64,000 nt of DNA from G963701675 sp963701675 (GCA_963701675.1 OY969623.1:1736001-1800000), one strand, 5' to 3'. Positions 35,801 through 45,038 are shown, numbered from the stretch's first letter. Notes: generated by a model from the letters alone, not told the origin. Made by a program: numbers and translations.

Positions 35801-37081
35801 CAGTCTACCCCCTTACAGGGCAGCAATGGAAGTATTCTTGGGATGCTATCCACCCACTTCCGCCAGCCACACCGACCTACGGAGCGCGACCAACGGCTCC
35901 TCGATCTCTACGCCCGCCATGCGGCGGACCTCATTGAACGCGCTCGCTTCGAGGAGGCGCTAAAGGCCGCCGACCGCCGCAAGGACGAGTTTTTGGCGAT
36001 GCTGTCGCACGAACTCCGCAACCCCCTTGCCCCCATCTTGAACGCTGTGCAACTGCTCGGGCTTCGGGGGGGCGAGAGCAGCCTTCAGCAACAGGCAAGC
36101 ACGATCATCCAGCGTCAAGTCGGGCAACTGGTCCATCTGGTCGATGATCTGCTGGAAGTGTCCCGCTTTTCGACAGGCATGATTCATCTCCGGCGGGAAC
36201 AATTGGACATGCGGGCTATCGTGGAAGGTGGCGTAGAGACAGTTCGCCCCTTGATCGAGCAGCGTCGGCACACACTCGCATTGCATCTCCAGCCTTCGCC
36301 CATTTGGATCGACGGCGACGCGACCCGTCTGGAACAGGTGGTGGTAAACCTGCTCAACAATGCCGCGAAATACACGGACGAAGGCGGTCAAATTGGGCTG
36401 AGCCTTCAACAAGAGGGCAAGGAGGCTGTCCTGCAAGTGCGGGATTCGGGCGTCGGCATCGCCCCCGACCTCATTCCCCGCATCTTCGACTTGTTCACGC
36501 AGGCCGAACGATCCCTGGCCCGTTCGCAAGGCGGATTGGGCATTGGGCTGGCGTTGGTGCAACGGATTGTGGAAATGCACGGCGGAAAGGTGGCGGCTTC
36601 CAGTGTTTTGGGGCAAGGCAGCGAGTTCGTCGTGCGCTTGCCGGTGGTGTTGGCCGCCGAACCGCAGCCGCCGTCGTCTCCCACTGAAAAGGCGAAACCG
36701 ACCGGACCCCCTTTGCGGGTGCTGGTGGTCGATGACAACGCAGATACGGCTGCGAGTTTGGCGCTGCTTTTGACGGAGTCAGGGCATGATGCTCGGACGG
36801 CTCCAGACGGCCCGACCGCGCTGGAAGTGGCCCTCGATTACCGACCCGACGTGGCACTTCTGGACATTGGCTTGCCGGGACTCGACGGTTATGAGGTAGC
36901 GAAGCGGATGCGTCAGGAACCGGTTTTCCAGAAGGTCCTGCTGGTCGCCATGACGGGCTACGGAAAGGAGTCAGACCGGCAGCGTTCGAAGGAAGCCGGG
37001 TTCGATCACTTCCTGGTCAAACCCGCCAAGTTCGAGAAGGTGCAAGAAATCCTGGCGAGCGTCCCGGAGAAGGTGACGTGA
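32812..37081 (+). CDS. CheB-CheR-PAS-GAF hybrid histidine kinase with receiver domain (one frameshift)
   Basis: About 1420 residues when corrected. The CheB methylesterase domain has S41 in GVGASAGG, H68 in VQHL and Asp in LSGTASDGT. The CheR methyltransferase contains LWTLGCSTGQEAYSLAMVFA and ISCRNLLIYL. A coiled coil of repeated EELQSxNEE units is followed by a PAS domain, a GAF domain, HisKA (MLSHELRNPLAPI), HATPase (NLLNNAAKYTDEGG, GGLGIGLALV) and a C-terminal receiver (VVDDNADTAA, LLDIGLPGLDG, LVKPA). An extra G at about 33026 shifts the frame: PDARQRPG should read PDHASALAEIL. The start at 32812 has GGAAAG. Such CheB-CheR hybrids signal from methylation-type receptors or regulate gene expression. 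Confidence 0.9.
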
Positions 37082-37153
37082 TGCCCACGGAGCGGCGATG
37101 ATGGATTGCGATTTGGCATGGCCAAAGCCGTGGGCGGGCGAAAGGAACGAAGT

Positions 37154-38014
37154 ATGGCGACGAGCGAGAAGACTCTTCGGGTTCTCGTGGTTGATGACAA
37201 TCGAGACGGTGCTGACGCCTTGGGTTTGCTTGTTGAAGAACTCGGCAACCGAGTGCATGTGACCTATGGCGGGACGCAGGCACTAGACGTTGCGACCGCA
37301 TTTCGGCCCGAACTGATGCTCGTCGATTTGGTAATGCCTGAAATGGATGGTTGCGGTCTCGTTATTCGCCTTCGCCAGATTCCTGCCTTCGCTAAAACGT
37401 ACATCGTGGCCATCACCGGCCAGAGAGACCAGGAACACAAATCCTCGGCGATGAAGGCCGGGTTCGATGCAGTCCTCTTGAAGCCCGTTACTCTGACAGA
37501 AATAAAAGCGGTCTTAGCCAGTGTCGTTCCTATGGTCACACATGCGGACCAATCGCCAAAGCGGGCCAAAGTGCGTGCGAGTCTCGGCGCAGAGCGGCGT
37601 TTGCCGATTGACGAGGCTCGACGAATCAGGAACGAGCGCCAATCAAAAACCCTGACTCAAGCAGAGTGCGAAGCAGCTATCTGTGATGGGATCATTCGCT
37701 TTCAAGAGGAGTATCTGGGATGGAGGTCGGAGCAGATCCACGTCCATCTCATCAAAGACCTCTTGGTGGTCCGCATTCTAGGGGTTTTGACTCTAGCCGA
37801 ACGACAACTCGGCAAAACGTTGTCGCCGGAGAAAGGACGAGATCTCATCAAGCAAGTACGGAAGCAACTGCTGGAGTTGGCACGCCCAATGTTGGAATCG
37901 CTCGTCCACGAGGTCGCTGGCGTGAAGGTGTTGAGTATGCACCATGACATCAGTACCGTGACCGGCGAAGAAGTGGTCATTTTTTCCTTGTCTGGAACGC
38001 CTCGCTTCGCCTAG
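37154..38014 (+). CDS. Response regulator receiver fused to MpsC/DUF2294 domain
   Basis: 286 residues. The N-terminal receiver domain has acidic pocket DD in VLVVDDNRDG, phospho-acceptor D58 in LMLVDLVMPEMDG and Lys in LLKPVTL. The C-terminal part (about 165-286) matches DUF2294/MpsC (HLIKDLLVVRILGVLTLAER, QLGKTLSPEKGRDLIKQVRK, VAGVKVLSMHHDISTVTGEE). MpsC is known from the MpsABC cation/CO2 system. Fusion to a receiver suggests a phosphorylation-controlled version. The start at 37154 has AAAGGAACGAAGT. It lies 72 bases after the hybrid kinase, so the kinase is its likely phosphodonor. Confidence 0.85.
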   Translation: MATSEKTLRVLVVDDNRDGADALGLLVEELGNRVHVTYGGTQALDVATAFRPELMLVDLVMPEMDGCGLVIRLRQIPAFAKTYIVAITGQRDQEHKSSAMKAGFDAVLLKPVTLTEIKAVLASVVPMVTHADQSPKRAKVRASLGAERRLPIDEARRIRNERQSKTLTQAECEAAICDGIIRFQEEYLGWRSEQIHVHLIKDLLVVRILGVLTLAERQLGKTLSPEKGRDLIKQVRKQLLELARPMLESLVHEVAGVKVLSMHHDISTVTGEEVVIFSLSGTPRFA

Positions 38015-38094
38015 CCGAGGGTTCAGGAACGCCGCGCCGACCAGCAGTAAAACAAGCGGCCGCATGGATAGAAACGGACGCCAAGGAAATAGCT

Positions 38095-38340
38095 ATGAAT
38101 AATTTCGAAGGACGGCTGGTCCGCGATGGCGGCACCATTGTCGAGACGGTTAAAGGGGAAATTCAGGAATTCGATACCGCGGCCGGGACGGCATCAAGCG
38201 GGCACTTTTTCACCTCTGGCCGTGAAGCCGTCGAAGTGGGGGAGCAGTTCCGCCTTGATTGTGAAGGCGGGCAACAGTGGAACATCATGATTCGAAGAAT
38301 TGAGAAAACAGGTGAGGTTCACTTCGAAGGTACTGCCTGA
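38095..38340 (+). CDS. Hypothetical protein, 81 residues
   Basis: The gene is not recognised. An all-beta small protein (FEGRLVRDGGTIVETVKGEI, EVGEQFRLDCEGGQQWNIMI, RRIEKTGEVHFEGTA) similar in style to the next gene; both look like single-domain beta-barrels with GxL/ExxG turns. The start follows AAGGAAATAGCT. It forms a likely operon with the signalling genes before it. Confidence 0.6.
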   Translation: MNNFEGRLVRDGGTIVETVKGEIQEFDTAAGTASSGHFFTSGREAVEVGEQFRLDCEGGQQWNIMIRRIEKTGEVHFEGTA

Positions 38341-38429
38341 GTTGGGTAAACGCCGCGACCTTTGGCCGGTTGGCGTCTTCGGTCTTGCACGCGGGGACGC
38401 CGGCTGGCTGTGCAAGAGTGGGACGCACG

Positions 38430-38774
38430 ATGAGCCAATTCCGTGGAAAAATAGCTTTCCTCAACGGACAAGAGATCTGCGAAGTCAGCGGCGACTTGCG
38501 CGAGTCAGAAAGCCCGGGATACGGCAATGTGACTTCTTGGAGGGGTACCCTTACGCTGCCCGATGGTGTCTTTCTCGTGATGAAACAGGTCTACCGGCTA
38601 GAGCTAGATGACGGCCGCGCCGGGGACTTTTTCTACAGGTGTAGTGGTTCAACGAGTTTTGGATTTACATTCGTACACTTGCGCCGAAACGTCGGCGCTA
38701 ATTTGGGATGTACGGATGTGCGTTCAAAACTCGGTGATCCACTACACCAATCGCGGGTTACTAGGCGGCGTTAG
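38430..38774 (+). pseudogene. Hypothetical beta-rich protein, 3' end replaced by a MITE-like element
   Basis: The frame from 38430 reads MSQFRGKIAFLNGQEICEVS ... WRGTLTLPDGVFLVMKQVYR, LELDDGRAGDFF, a beta-rich domain of about 70 residues. From 38638 the reading runs into a perfect-ended palindromic element, so the remaining 37 residues (YRCSGSTSFGF and on) are element sequence. The natural C-terminus is lost. The protein may still fold if the element hit the very end of the domain. It belongs with the preceding 81-residue gene. Confidence 0.55.
38638..38748. mobile_element. MITE-like palindromic element, 111 bp
   Basis: The ends are inverted repeats: GGTGTAGTGG at the left and CCACTACACC at the right, continuing inward as GAGTTTTG / CAAAACTC and TACATTCGTACA / TGTACGGATGTG. 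About 40 bases of each arm match with few differences. No ORF is inside. The structure is typical of non-autonomous elements mobilised by an IS630/Tc1-type transposase, but no matching full element is in the window. It interrupts the 3' end of the gene at 38430. Confidence 0.75.
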
Positions 38775-38997
38775 TTCTCTTGTACCCAGATCAATGAGCC
38801 AGCTAGGGCGCGAGAACCACCGACTTCGTTTTTGTTTAGATCGACGAGTTTGATTCTGGCCTTATCCAGCTCACGCGGCGATGCAATCGAGGCCCAAACT
38901 TTCCAGAGATTCTGAGCTGCCTGCAACCGGTTTCAGGGGATGCAGAGTGGGCACGCGATCCACTGCACCGCAATTTAGTCGGCTGCGGGATCGCCGG
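38749..38997. other. No gene recognised
   Basis: This holds no frame with family resemblance; it lies between the MITE-like element and a short PAS-gene scrap. Confidence 0.3.
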
Positions 38998-39066
38998 TCA
39001 CGCCACCTTATCGACGCTGTTCAACGCGTAGTTCTGAATATCCTCAACCAGTGGTTCTCGGTTCAT
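38998..39066 (-). pseudogene. 5' scrap of a PAS sensor gene
   Basis: The minus strand reads MNREPLVEDIQNYALNSVDK-VA-stop, nearly identical to the first 20 residues of the PAS protein at 58177 (MNQEPLVEDIQNYALNIVDT). The rest of the gene is absent. It lies 30 bases downstream of the hydrolase stop. Confidence 0.6.
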
Positions 39067-39096
39067 CAGGAAGAGTGTTTCATAGCTGAGGTCTCG

Positions 39097-39880
39097 CTAC
39101 TCGCCAGCCGCTCTCAAAAAATGTCGGATGGCAGTCGTTGTCGCCTGTGGCTGCTCTAGCATCGGCGTGTGACCGGCATTCTCAACAATCGTCAGCGTAG
39201 CCGTCGGGATGGTGGCAGCCATCGCCTTAGCCTTATCTGGCGGAATGATCTGATCTTTGTCCCCCGTGAGGATGAGCACCGGAATGTTGAGATTCGGCAG
39301 CAGCGAGCCTGAGTCGGTGCGCCCAGCCATGCCCTTAACGCTCCCGATGATTCCAGCAGACGGGGTGTTCAGAATCATCTGGCGCACTTGGTCGACGATC
39401 GGCGCATCGGCCGGAAGATCGGACGCGAACAGTTTGGGAAGCATCGCCTCGGCCACAACTTTACTTCCCTCGGCGGCCACCTTTTCCGCCATCTTAAAGC
39501 GGCCTTGCCGCGCTTCTTCAGTATCGGCGCCGGCCTGCGAATCAATCAGCCCCAGCGCCAGGAACCGTTCGGGGGCAAGCTTCCAGGCGGCCAGGGCAAC
39601 GTAGCCACCCATGCTGTGCCCCATGATAATTGCCCTTTTGATGAGCAACGCATCGAGCAAGGCTAGCACATCGCTGGCCAGCAGATCCATCGCGTATACA
39701 CCCGACGGAGCCGGACTCCGCCCGTGGCCGCGAAGATCGGGCGTAATCACCCTGAATCGATCGCTGAGCCTGCTGCTGTTCGTGCCAGATGGCGCCGCTC
39801 AGAGGAAAACCGTGAAGCAATACCACGGGCGTTCCCTGGCCTGCGTCGGAATAATTTAACGTCACGATGTTAGTAGCCAT
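39097..39880 (-). CDS. Alpha/beta hydrolase, one frameshift
   Basis: A 262-residue alpha/beta-hydrolase fold once corrected. The oxyanion strand is VVLLHGFPLSGAIWHE, the nucleophile elbow GHSMGGYVAL, the acid loop LTGDKDQIIPP and the catalytic His in ENAGHTPMLEQP. At about 39768 two bases of a CTCTC run are missing (QQQA-QRSIQG should read QQQALSDRFRVITPDLRGHG). The start at 39880 has AAGGAGTTTATTC. The substrate cannot be told; relatives include small esterases and non-haem haloperoxidase-like enzymes. It begins a minus-strand block of stress and envelope genes. Confidence 0.8.
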
Positions 39881-40009
39881 GAATAAACTCCTTGGGAAAA
39901 GCCAACGCACGCACAGGATCGCAACCTCCGCGGCGGGTCCATTCAGTCGTTGCGATTGAACGCTCCCCGGAGGCTGACGTTGCCTCAGGGCTCCCACGTT
40001 TAAGATGAA

Positions 40010-40222
40010 TTACGTCGTGGGGCGCCGGCCGCCCCATATGACCAAGGCGGCGCCGCCCACGATCGCCGCGATACCGCCGATCAAGTACATCATCGTTTGC
40101 TTGGTAAAGCGGCCAGTGAACCCTTCGACAATTTGCTCGCTCACGGATTGGGATGCGTTGTAGCCGAAAATCAGCAGCGTCACGCCGACGACTAGAAGAA
40201 CCAATCCGATGATCCTGATCAT
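40010..40222 (-). CDS. DUF3185 family membrane protein
   Basis: 70 residues with two membrane helices (IIGLVLLVVGVTLLIFGY and MMYLIGGIAAIVGGAALVIW) flanking a conserved NASQSVSEQIVEGFTGRFT loop, the pattern of DUF3185. The function is unknown. The start has CCAGGAGTGAAGC. Proteins of this family often accompany envelope-stress genes, which fits the CsbD, YflT-like and holin-like neighbours. Confidence 0.8.
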   Translation of the reverse strand: MIRIIGLVLLVVGVTLLIFGYNASQSVSEQIVEGFTGRFTKQTMMYLIGGIAAIVGGAALVIWGGRRPTT

Positions 40223-40377
40223 GCTTCACTCCTGGATACAAGGAACTGGCAATGCGATTCGTTTCTGAAAACTCGTGTTACCGGTTCATCCGAGCGCGCT
40301 CTTCTTCTTTGCGAACCTACCTGCCGGTTAGGACCCCTTACAGTTGTTTCGTTAAAGCGCCGACCCGTTTCGTATTG

Positions 40378-40836
40378 TCACTTGCTTTGGTGCAAGCGCT
40401 TTTGCGGATGCCGTTCGTGGCGGCGCTGGGCCTCTTCAATCGAATGCGATTGCGTGACCTTGTGGTCATGTTTGACCAATTCGGCGAGCTTTTGGTAGTG
40501 CCGGTGCAAGACTCCCACCTCCTCTTCACCGAGGTCCTCGACATTGATCAAATGGTTGCTCGCTCCCTCGATGGCGGCCACGATTTCGTTGAGTTTCAAC
40601 TGGATAGCTAGGGAATCCTTGTTTTGCGCGCGCTGGATGAGGAAGACCATCAGGAAGGTCATGATGGTGGTGCCGGTGTTGATCACGAGTTGCCAGGTGT
40701 CCGAGAAACCAAAGAAGGGCCCCGTGATGACCCATACGAGTACCACCGCCAGAGCCAAGCCAAAGGCCCACGAGCTTCCCGCCCGGACCGTGGCCTGCCG
40801 CGCCAAACCTTCCAACCAGCCGATTTGTCGAGGCAT
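40378..40836 (-). CDS. Low-affinity iron permease family protein
   Basis: 152 residues. Two membrane segments (SSWAFGLALAVVLVWVITGP and LVINTGTTIMTFLMVFLIQR) are followed by AQNKDSLAIQLKLNEIVAAI, the hallmark of PF04120, whose yeast member Fet4 gave it its name. Bacterial members are short membrane proteins of unproven transport function. The C-terminal 50 residues are charged (EEEVGVLHRHYQKLAELVKH). The start at 40836 is chosen for similarity; the upstream ATG adds seven residues. Confidence 0.85.
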   Translation of the reverse strand: MPRQIGWLEGLARQATVRAGSSWAFGLALAVVLVWVITGPFFGFSDTWQLVINTGTTIMTFLMVFLIQRAQNKDSLAIQLKLNEIVAAIEGASNHLINVEDLGEEEVGVLHRHYQKLAELVKHDHKVTQSHSIEEAQRRHERHPQKRLHQSK

Positions 40837-40938
40837 GTCTCGAACCCCTGGGGCCACTCGTGTTTGATCGAATCGGGAGCGGCCCCAGACGCCAGTTACG
40901 GCTGTATCGCTTCTTGGGGAGTCCCCTTCTGGCTTCTC

Positions 40939-41451
40939 TCAAACTGGCAATAACTGCTTGGCGCCCGCCTCGTCCAGGATGCGCTGAGCTTCTGCGAGCT
41001 GGCCGACGCCGTCTTCGCCCTGGACCTCGACGCCTACGACGATCAGGCCGCGTTCGATGGCCTGTTTGTAGCAGTCGTCCGCCTCCTGCTCGTAGCCCTT
41101 CGAAACAATGAGGTTGCTGAAACCGCCCGCGATCGCCCCGCCGCCGATGAGTACGACGCCAGCCATCACGCCTGCCACGCCGCCGGTTAGGACAGTCGCT
41201 GCCAAAGCCAGGCCGCCCAGCGTCGCCCCCAGGGCGCCTCCCATGGCCATTACACCTCCCGCGTCGGCAGTGGGGGCTTCGGCCTGTGGCACCTCGAGGT
41301 GGAAGTGATCCTTGAACTTCGCGGGACAAACCACCGCAAGCTGATCCTTGGAAAAGCCGGTGGCCAGCAGTCGGCGTATGGCCCGATCTGCCTGCGCAAC
41401 CGTGTCAAAGGTTCCCGCGCGGGTTTGCGATGCGATTAATTGTTGAGTCAT
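40939..41451 (-). CDS. General stress protein 17M/YflT-like protein
   Basis: 170 residues. An N-terminal YflT-type domain (TRAGTFDTVAQADRAIRRLL, ATGFSKDQLAVVCPAKF) is followed by a long Gly/Ala-rich hydrophobic region (GGALGATLGGLALAATVLTG, GGVAGVMAGVVLIGGG) and a C-terminal alpha-beta tail (GLIVVGVEVQGEDG). Bacillus relatives are induced by heat, salt and ethanol. The molecular role is unknown. The ribosome-binding site is AAAAGGAGAATGCC. Confidence 0.8.
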   Translation of the reverse strand: MTQQLIASQTRAGTFDTVAQADRAIRRLLATGFSKDQLAVVCPAKFKDHFHLEVPQAEAPTADAGGVMAMGGALGATLGGLALAATVLTGGVAGVMAGVVLIGGGAIAGGFSNLIVSKGYEQEADDCYKQAIERGLIVVGVEVQGEDGVGQLAEAQRILDEAGAKQLLPV

Positions 41452-41487
41452 GGCATTCTCCTTTTTGGTACTGAGTCAGCTTGGTGA

Positions 41488-42828
41488 TTAAAGCGACATT
41501 ACATAATTGGCCAACTCGTTGATTTCTGCCTGGGTCAGACCCAACTTGAAATGGCCGTTGTAGTGGCTGATGACATCCGGCAGCGTCGCAAAACGCCCGT
41601 CGTGATAGAAGCCACCCTTCGTGTGGGTCCACAGCCCCTTCAGCGGTGCTGTCCGGTAGCGTTCGTCGGGTGAGCGCTTCGCTTGGAAGTCGTCGATGCC
41701 AATCTCCGCGGCGGTATGCATCGGCCAGCCCGGCTCGGTAAAAAGTGGCGGGACGTGGCAACGGACACAAGCGGCTTTGCCGTTGAAAAGAACTTCACCC
41801 TTTTTCGCTGCTGCTTGATCAAAGCTGCTTTCTGGCGGCTTCGGCGCCGCGATGGAAAGCTGATAGGCATGGAGAGCCGGGAGTTTCGAGCTGACGAGAT
41901 CGGGGTCGTGGCGAATGTTCCAGTCCTTGGTCTTGACCGCAATTGGAAATTTCTTTGGATCATTGAGCCGAGGATCGAAGAACGTCCCTTTGCCGCGCAT
42001 CTGCGTGACGGCAACGTAGGCGTTCCAGTGAGGCACGGAACCCCAGCCGGTCCATGTGTGACTGTTCACGCCGGCTAGACCGAAAGCGGGCGGGAGCAAG
42101 GTGGCAGCCGTCTTTCCATCCGGGCGAAAAGCTTTGCCGTCGTGCAACAGCTGTGCGTCATATTTCCCCGGCCCCCAGCCGGTGAGCCCCTTTTTCAACT
42201 CGTCCTCTGCGACGCCGAGACGGTCCGTCGAGGGCTTCAGATTGGGAGCCAGCGTGATGATCTTGCCGATATTGAGATCGCGGTTGGCCCAGCCGTCCAG
42301 CCGATGGCCGATACCAGGAGCAAAGGAATTGTCCACGGTCGAATGGCAGAGGGCGCAGGTAATGCCAATGGACCGGAGACTTTTGTCTCCTTCGATGATA
42401 CCTCTCAGGCCTACTACGGCGTTCAGCTTGAGCAGCGCTAGAGTTGTGGTCGGATCCTCAAGATCGACTTTGTTTTCCTTGAGTTGTTGAACTAGCTCTG
42501 GATGCAGCGCATCGCTGTCGACTTTAAGGCCCACGGCCAGCGCTGTTTTCGGGCCGACTCCGGGACCGACGCCGCCCAGTTTGGCGCCGGCAATCGCTTT
42601 ATGGAGTTGGAGCGCACCACCCCAGAACTCCTCATCACCAAACGTATCGAAGCGGAACGTCTGCCTCCCCTCTTCTATCCCCTTCAAGGGATCCTTTTCC
42701 GGGATGCCAGAACGCGCGCCCCCGCGGACGACCTGACGATTCTTCTCATCCCCTCTTGAGAGGGCGGCGATCGACCCCATCAGGACCAAGAATAGTAACG
42801 CGGCGGATATCAAGAGATGCTTTTTCAT
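41488..42828 (-). CDS. Di-haem cytochrome c (cytochrome c peroxidase-like)
   Basis: 446 residues. An N-terminal signal or anchor (MKKHLLISAALLFLVLMGS) is followed by two c-type haem motifs, C158-A-L-C161-H162 and C354-V-R-C357-H358, with the LxGWGPGKYD and YRTAPLKGLW segments of di-haem peroxidase-like proteins; the C-terminal YxxGHFKLGLTQAEINELANYV segment is characteristic too. Expected outside the cytoplasmic membrane, passing electrons or reducing peroxide. The start at 42828 gives the signal peptide directly. It is followed on the same strand by the YflT-like gene. Confidence 0.88.
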   Translation of the reverse strand: MKKHLLISAALLFLVLMGSIAALSRGDEKNRQVVRGGARSGIPEKDPLKGIEEGRQTFRFDTFGDEEFWGGALQLHKAIAGAKLGGVGPGVGPKTALAVGLKVDSDALHPELVQQLKENKVDLEDPTTTLALLKLNAVVGLRGIIEGDKSLRSIGITCALCHSTVDNSFAPGIGHRLDGWANRDLNIGKIITLAPNLKPSTDRLGVAEDELKKGLTGWGPGKYDAQLLHDGKAFRPDGKTAATLLPPAFGLAGVNSHTWTGWGSVPHWNAYVAVTQMRGKGTFFDPRLNDPKKFPIAVKTKDWNIRHDPDLVSSKLPALHAYQLSIAAPKPPESSFDQAAAKKGEVLFNGKAACVRCHVPPLFTEPGWPMHTAAEIGIDDFQAKRSPDERYRTAPLKGLWTHTKGGFYHDGRFATLPDVISHYNGHFKLGLTQAEINELANYVMSL

Positions 42829-42915
42829 TGGCACTCTATTTTCTGGTAAACTGTTCGGCACAAGAGTTGTGTACGGGCGTTCGCACTGCTGGCGTTGGCC
42901 CCTGGCTGTTGGGGC

Positions 42916-43185
42916 TCACGCCACCGTGGGGATCTTCTTGGGGAGCACAAAAAAGGTCACGAGGACGTACAGGAACGCCACCGGACTGGCGAAAATCAAC
43001 AGAAGCGGCCACAGGTTGCTCTCTTGGACAAGACCAACGACGGTCAAGACGACAATCGGCACCATGAACACCAACGGCGCTGCTGCCACCCAACGGGAGA
43101 CGCCCGTTGAACGCCAGATCACCACGAACTGCAAGATGATGTAGGCCGGAACAACGAGCCAAATTAGGTCTAGCGGGAAACCCAT
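42916..43185 (-). CDS. Small membrane protein, 89 residues
   Basis: The family is not recognised. Three hydrophobic segments (IWLVVPAYIILQFVVIW, VAAAPLVFMVPIVVLTVVGL, LWPLLLIFASPVAFLYVLVT) with short loops. The start at 43185 has AAAGGAGAAGGACG. It lies between the di-haem cytochrome and a small exported protein, on the same strand. Confidence 0.7.
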   Translation of the reverse strand: MGFPLDLIWLVVPAYIILQFVVIWRSTGVSRWVAAAPLVFMVPIVVLTVVGLVQESNLWPLLLIFASPVAFLYVLVTFFVLPKKIPTVA

Positions 43186-43259
43186 CGTCCTTCTCCTTTG
43201 TCGCACGGCACGGCAGACAGTCCGGAAAATGCGCCAGACGCCCGCACTTTGCCGGTTTA

Positions 43260-43646
43260 TCAACTCACGTTCTTCATGTGTGGCAGAATCTTGATTTCAA
43301 TCAACCGATCCTCCGTAAACTCCACCCGCACCGGACTGCCGACCTCCGCTTCATGGAGTCCTCGTTTTGCCGGTTTGCCGTCCGTTCCAAGAACTTTGGT
43401 TGCGTCGGTGACCCGAAACCGATGAAGCTTTTCCACGTCGACGAAGATGTCTTCCATGTCGGTCGGCTGCTTTTCCTTCACGCCGATGGTCAGAAAGTTA
43501 CCGCGCTTGTCTGTTTCAACTTTCTTCACGACACCCTCTAACCGTTTGGGAGGGTCTTTCGCTTTCGGTGCGACGTCGTCTGTCGATCGCCACCCCCCGG
43601 AAAGGATTGCCACACTGATCAGAGACAGGATGCCAGTTTTCAACAT
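43260..43646 (-). CDS. Small exported hypothetical protein, 128 residues
   Basis: A signal peptide (MLKTGILSLISVAILSGGW) is followed by a single beta-rich domain (LEGVVKKVETDKRGNFLTIG, VDVEKLHRFRVTDATKVLGT, EVGSPVRVEFTEDRLIEIKI) resembling OB-type or DUF5666-like exported domains. No cysteine suitable for lipidation is present. The start has GGGAGAAGAATC. The function is unknown. Confidence 0.7.
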   Translation of the reverse strand: MLKTGILSLISVAILSGGWRSTDDVAPKAKDPPKRLEGVVKKVETDKRGNFLTIGVKEKQPTDMEDIFVDVEKLHRFRVTDATKVLGTDGKPAKRGLHEAEVGSPVRVEFTEDRLIEIKILPHMKNVS

Positions 43647-43825
43647 GATTCTTCTCCCGTAAATGGACGCACGTGTCCTCTTTCTATGAGCAGCAACTTG
43701 AAGTTCGGATCGATGGGAATTCTTCACCGTGACTCTCCAATTGCCGCTTGCGGTTTCGCGTCCGTAAAGAAACGCTACGCCGCACGCGGCAACTAGTCAG
43801 CGATTGCGGGGCGCGCGGCCAGGCC

Positions 43826-44782
43826 TCAAGGTTGCGGTTCCTTGGCCCTTTCCGCCGAGCGCGCTTCGATCTTCATCGCGGTCTTCTGGTCGGTACCCGT
43901 GGTCACTTTCACGTGGCAGCCTTGTTGAAGATCTTCCAGTTTGCACGCCTTGCCGTCACACGTGATCGGGGCGTCGGGCGCAACAGCGTGAGTATGCTGA
44001 TTGGTTCCATCCATCGCCGACATTGTGAGTTTGCCGTTGCCCGCCTCTACCACTTTTCCTTCGTGCGGAACGACTGCGCCCGCGGCGGCAGTAGGCCGAA
44101 TGTTCGGGTCGGCAACGCCCGGCCTATCACGCGACTCCGTAGTTGCGGGCATGCGGTCAGACCGATCGGTGAAATTGATCGCGACTTCCTGGCCCGGCTG
44201 ACCCTCCTGCTTCTTTTCTTCGGTCATCTCCCGGCCATTGGCCATCCACGCGGCGCGGACCGTATAGGTGTAGGTCTTGCCAGGCTCGAGTGGTGGTGAG
44301 AGGTACACCCGCTCGGTTCCCATTTGCCGTGTCGGCTGCCCTTCTATCCACACGCGCGCACGAGCATCTGGGACATTGACGCGAAGGGCGATTTGGTTTT
44401 CACTCGGACGATCATATGATGCTTGATTTATCCGGGATTCTCCGGAGTTCGTCATCCAACCGGGATCGGTGTAGCGGGTGGGACGAGAGTAATAACCCTG
44501 GCCGGGGTAGGAATAGTAACTTTGCGAACGAGGATAGCTGGAATACCAACCGCCATCATTTGGGTACTGAAGATACCCGCCGTAGTATCCAGGATAGTAA
44601 CCGCCGTAGTAGGAGCCGGGGTAGTAACCGCCGCGCCCGTACTGGAGTGAGTAATTAGGCGTGGCCACTCCGACGCCACCGGGACGACCTACTCCCACGG
44701 AGACTTGGGCTGCGACGGTTTCCGCCGCGACAAGTACACCCAGAAGCGCGGCGATTGATCCGAAAAACACGCGCACTCTCAT
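43826..44782 (-). CDS. TIGR03000 family exported protein, under leader RNA control
   Basis: 318 residues. A signal peptide (about 1-25, ending VAAQ) is followed by a Tyr/Gly/Pro-rich region (GGYYPGSYYGGYYPGYYGGY). Next comes a TIGR03000 domain, VNVPDARARVWIEGQPTRQM, GTERVYLSPPLEPGKTYTYT, VRAAWMANGREMTE, found mainly in planctomycetes. The C-terminal 80 residues (HEGKVVEAGNGKLTMSAMDG) resemble a DUF1344/copper-binding type beta domain. Localisation is outside the cytoplasm; the function is unknown. The 5' UTR has leader RNA copy C, whose terminator ends about 100 bases before the ATG. Confidence 0.85.
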   Translation of the reverse strand: MRVRVFFGSIAALLGVLVAAETVAAQVSVGVGRPGGVGVATPNYSLQYGRGGYYPGSYYGGYYPGYYGGYLQYPNDGGWYSSYPRSQSYYSYPGQGYYSRPTRYTDPGWMTNSGESRINQASYDRPSENQIALRVNVPDARARVWIEGQPTRQMGTERVYLSPPLEPGKTYTYTVRAAWMANGREMTEEKKQEGQPGQEVAINFTDRSDRMPATTESRDRPGVADPNIRPTAAAGAVVPHEGKVVEAGNGKLTMSAMDGTNQHTHAVAPDAPITCDGKACKLEDLQQGCHVKVTTGTDQKTAMKIEARSAERAKEPQP

Positions 44783-44882
44783 CGTTTACCTCCATTTGCT
44801 AAGGTCTGAAATGAACGACCGGCGTCTTCGATGATTCGAGCAGGGATCGAATTGACTAAGGTTAGTCTGCGCCGATAAGAAT

Positions 44883-45033
44883 AAAAAAAGCCGACGTGGT
44901 GGAACACCCTGAGGTATTCAACCACGTCGGCATACTCGTCAACGGGCCCGCCGGCATTGCCGGGTTGCCCTTCATCTAGTCATCCGACGACTACTAATCC
45001 AATTCATCGGAGCCGAACTGGACGGGGCTCCGC
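44883..45033 (-). promoter_or_regulatory. Structured leader RNA with intrinsic terminator, copy C
   Basis: The cleanest copy: 5' hairpin GGAGCC..GGCTCC, GTCGTCGGATGACTAG, GAAGGGCAACCCGGC, GCCGG closing strand, GTTGACGAGTATGCC and terminator 44890-44931 (GCCGACGTGG / CCACGTCGGC) plus seven T. TCGTC pairs with GACGA; CGTCGG can instead pair with CCGACG of the terminator arm. Confidence 0.8.
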
Positions 45034-45038
45034 TTTTT

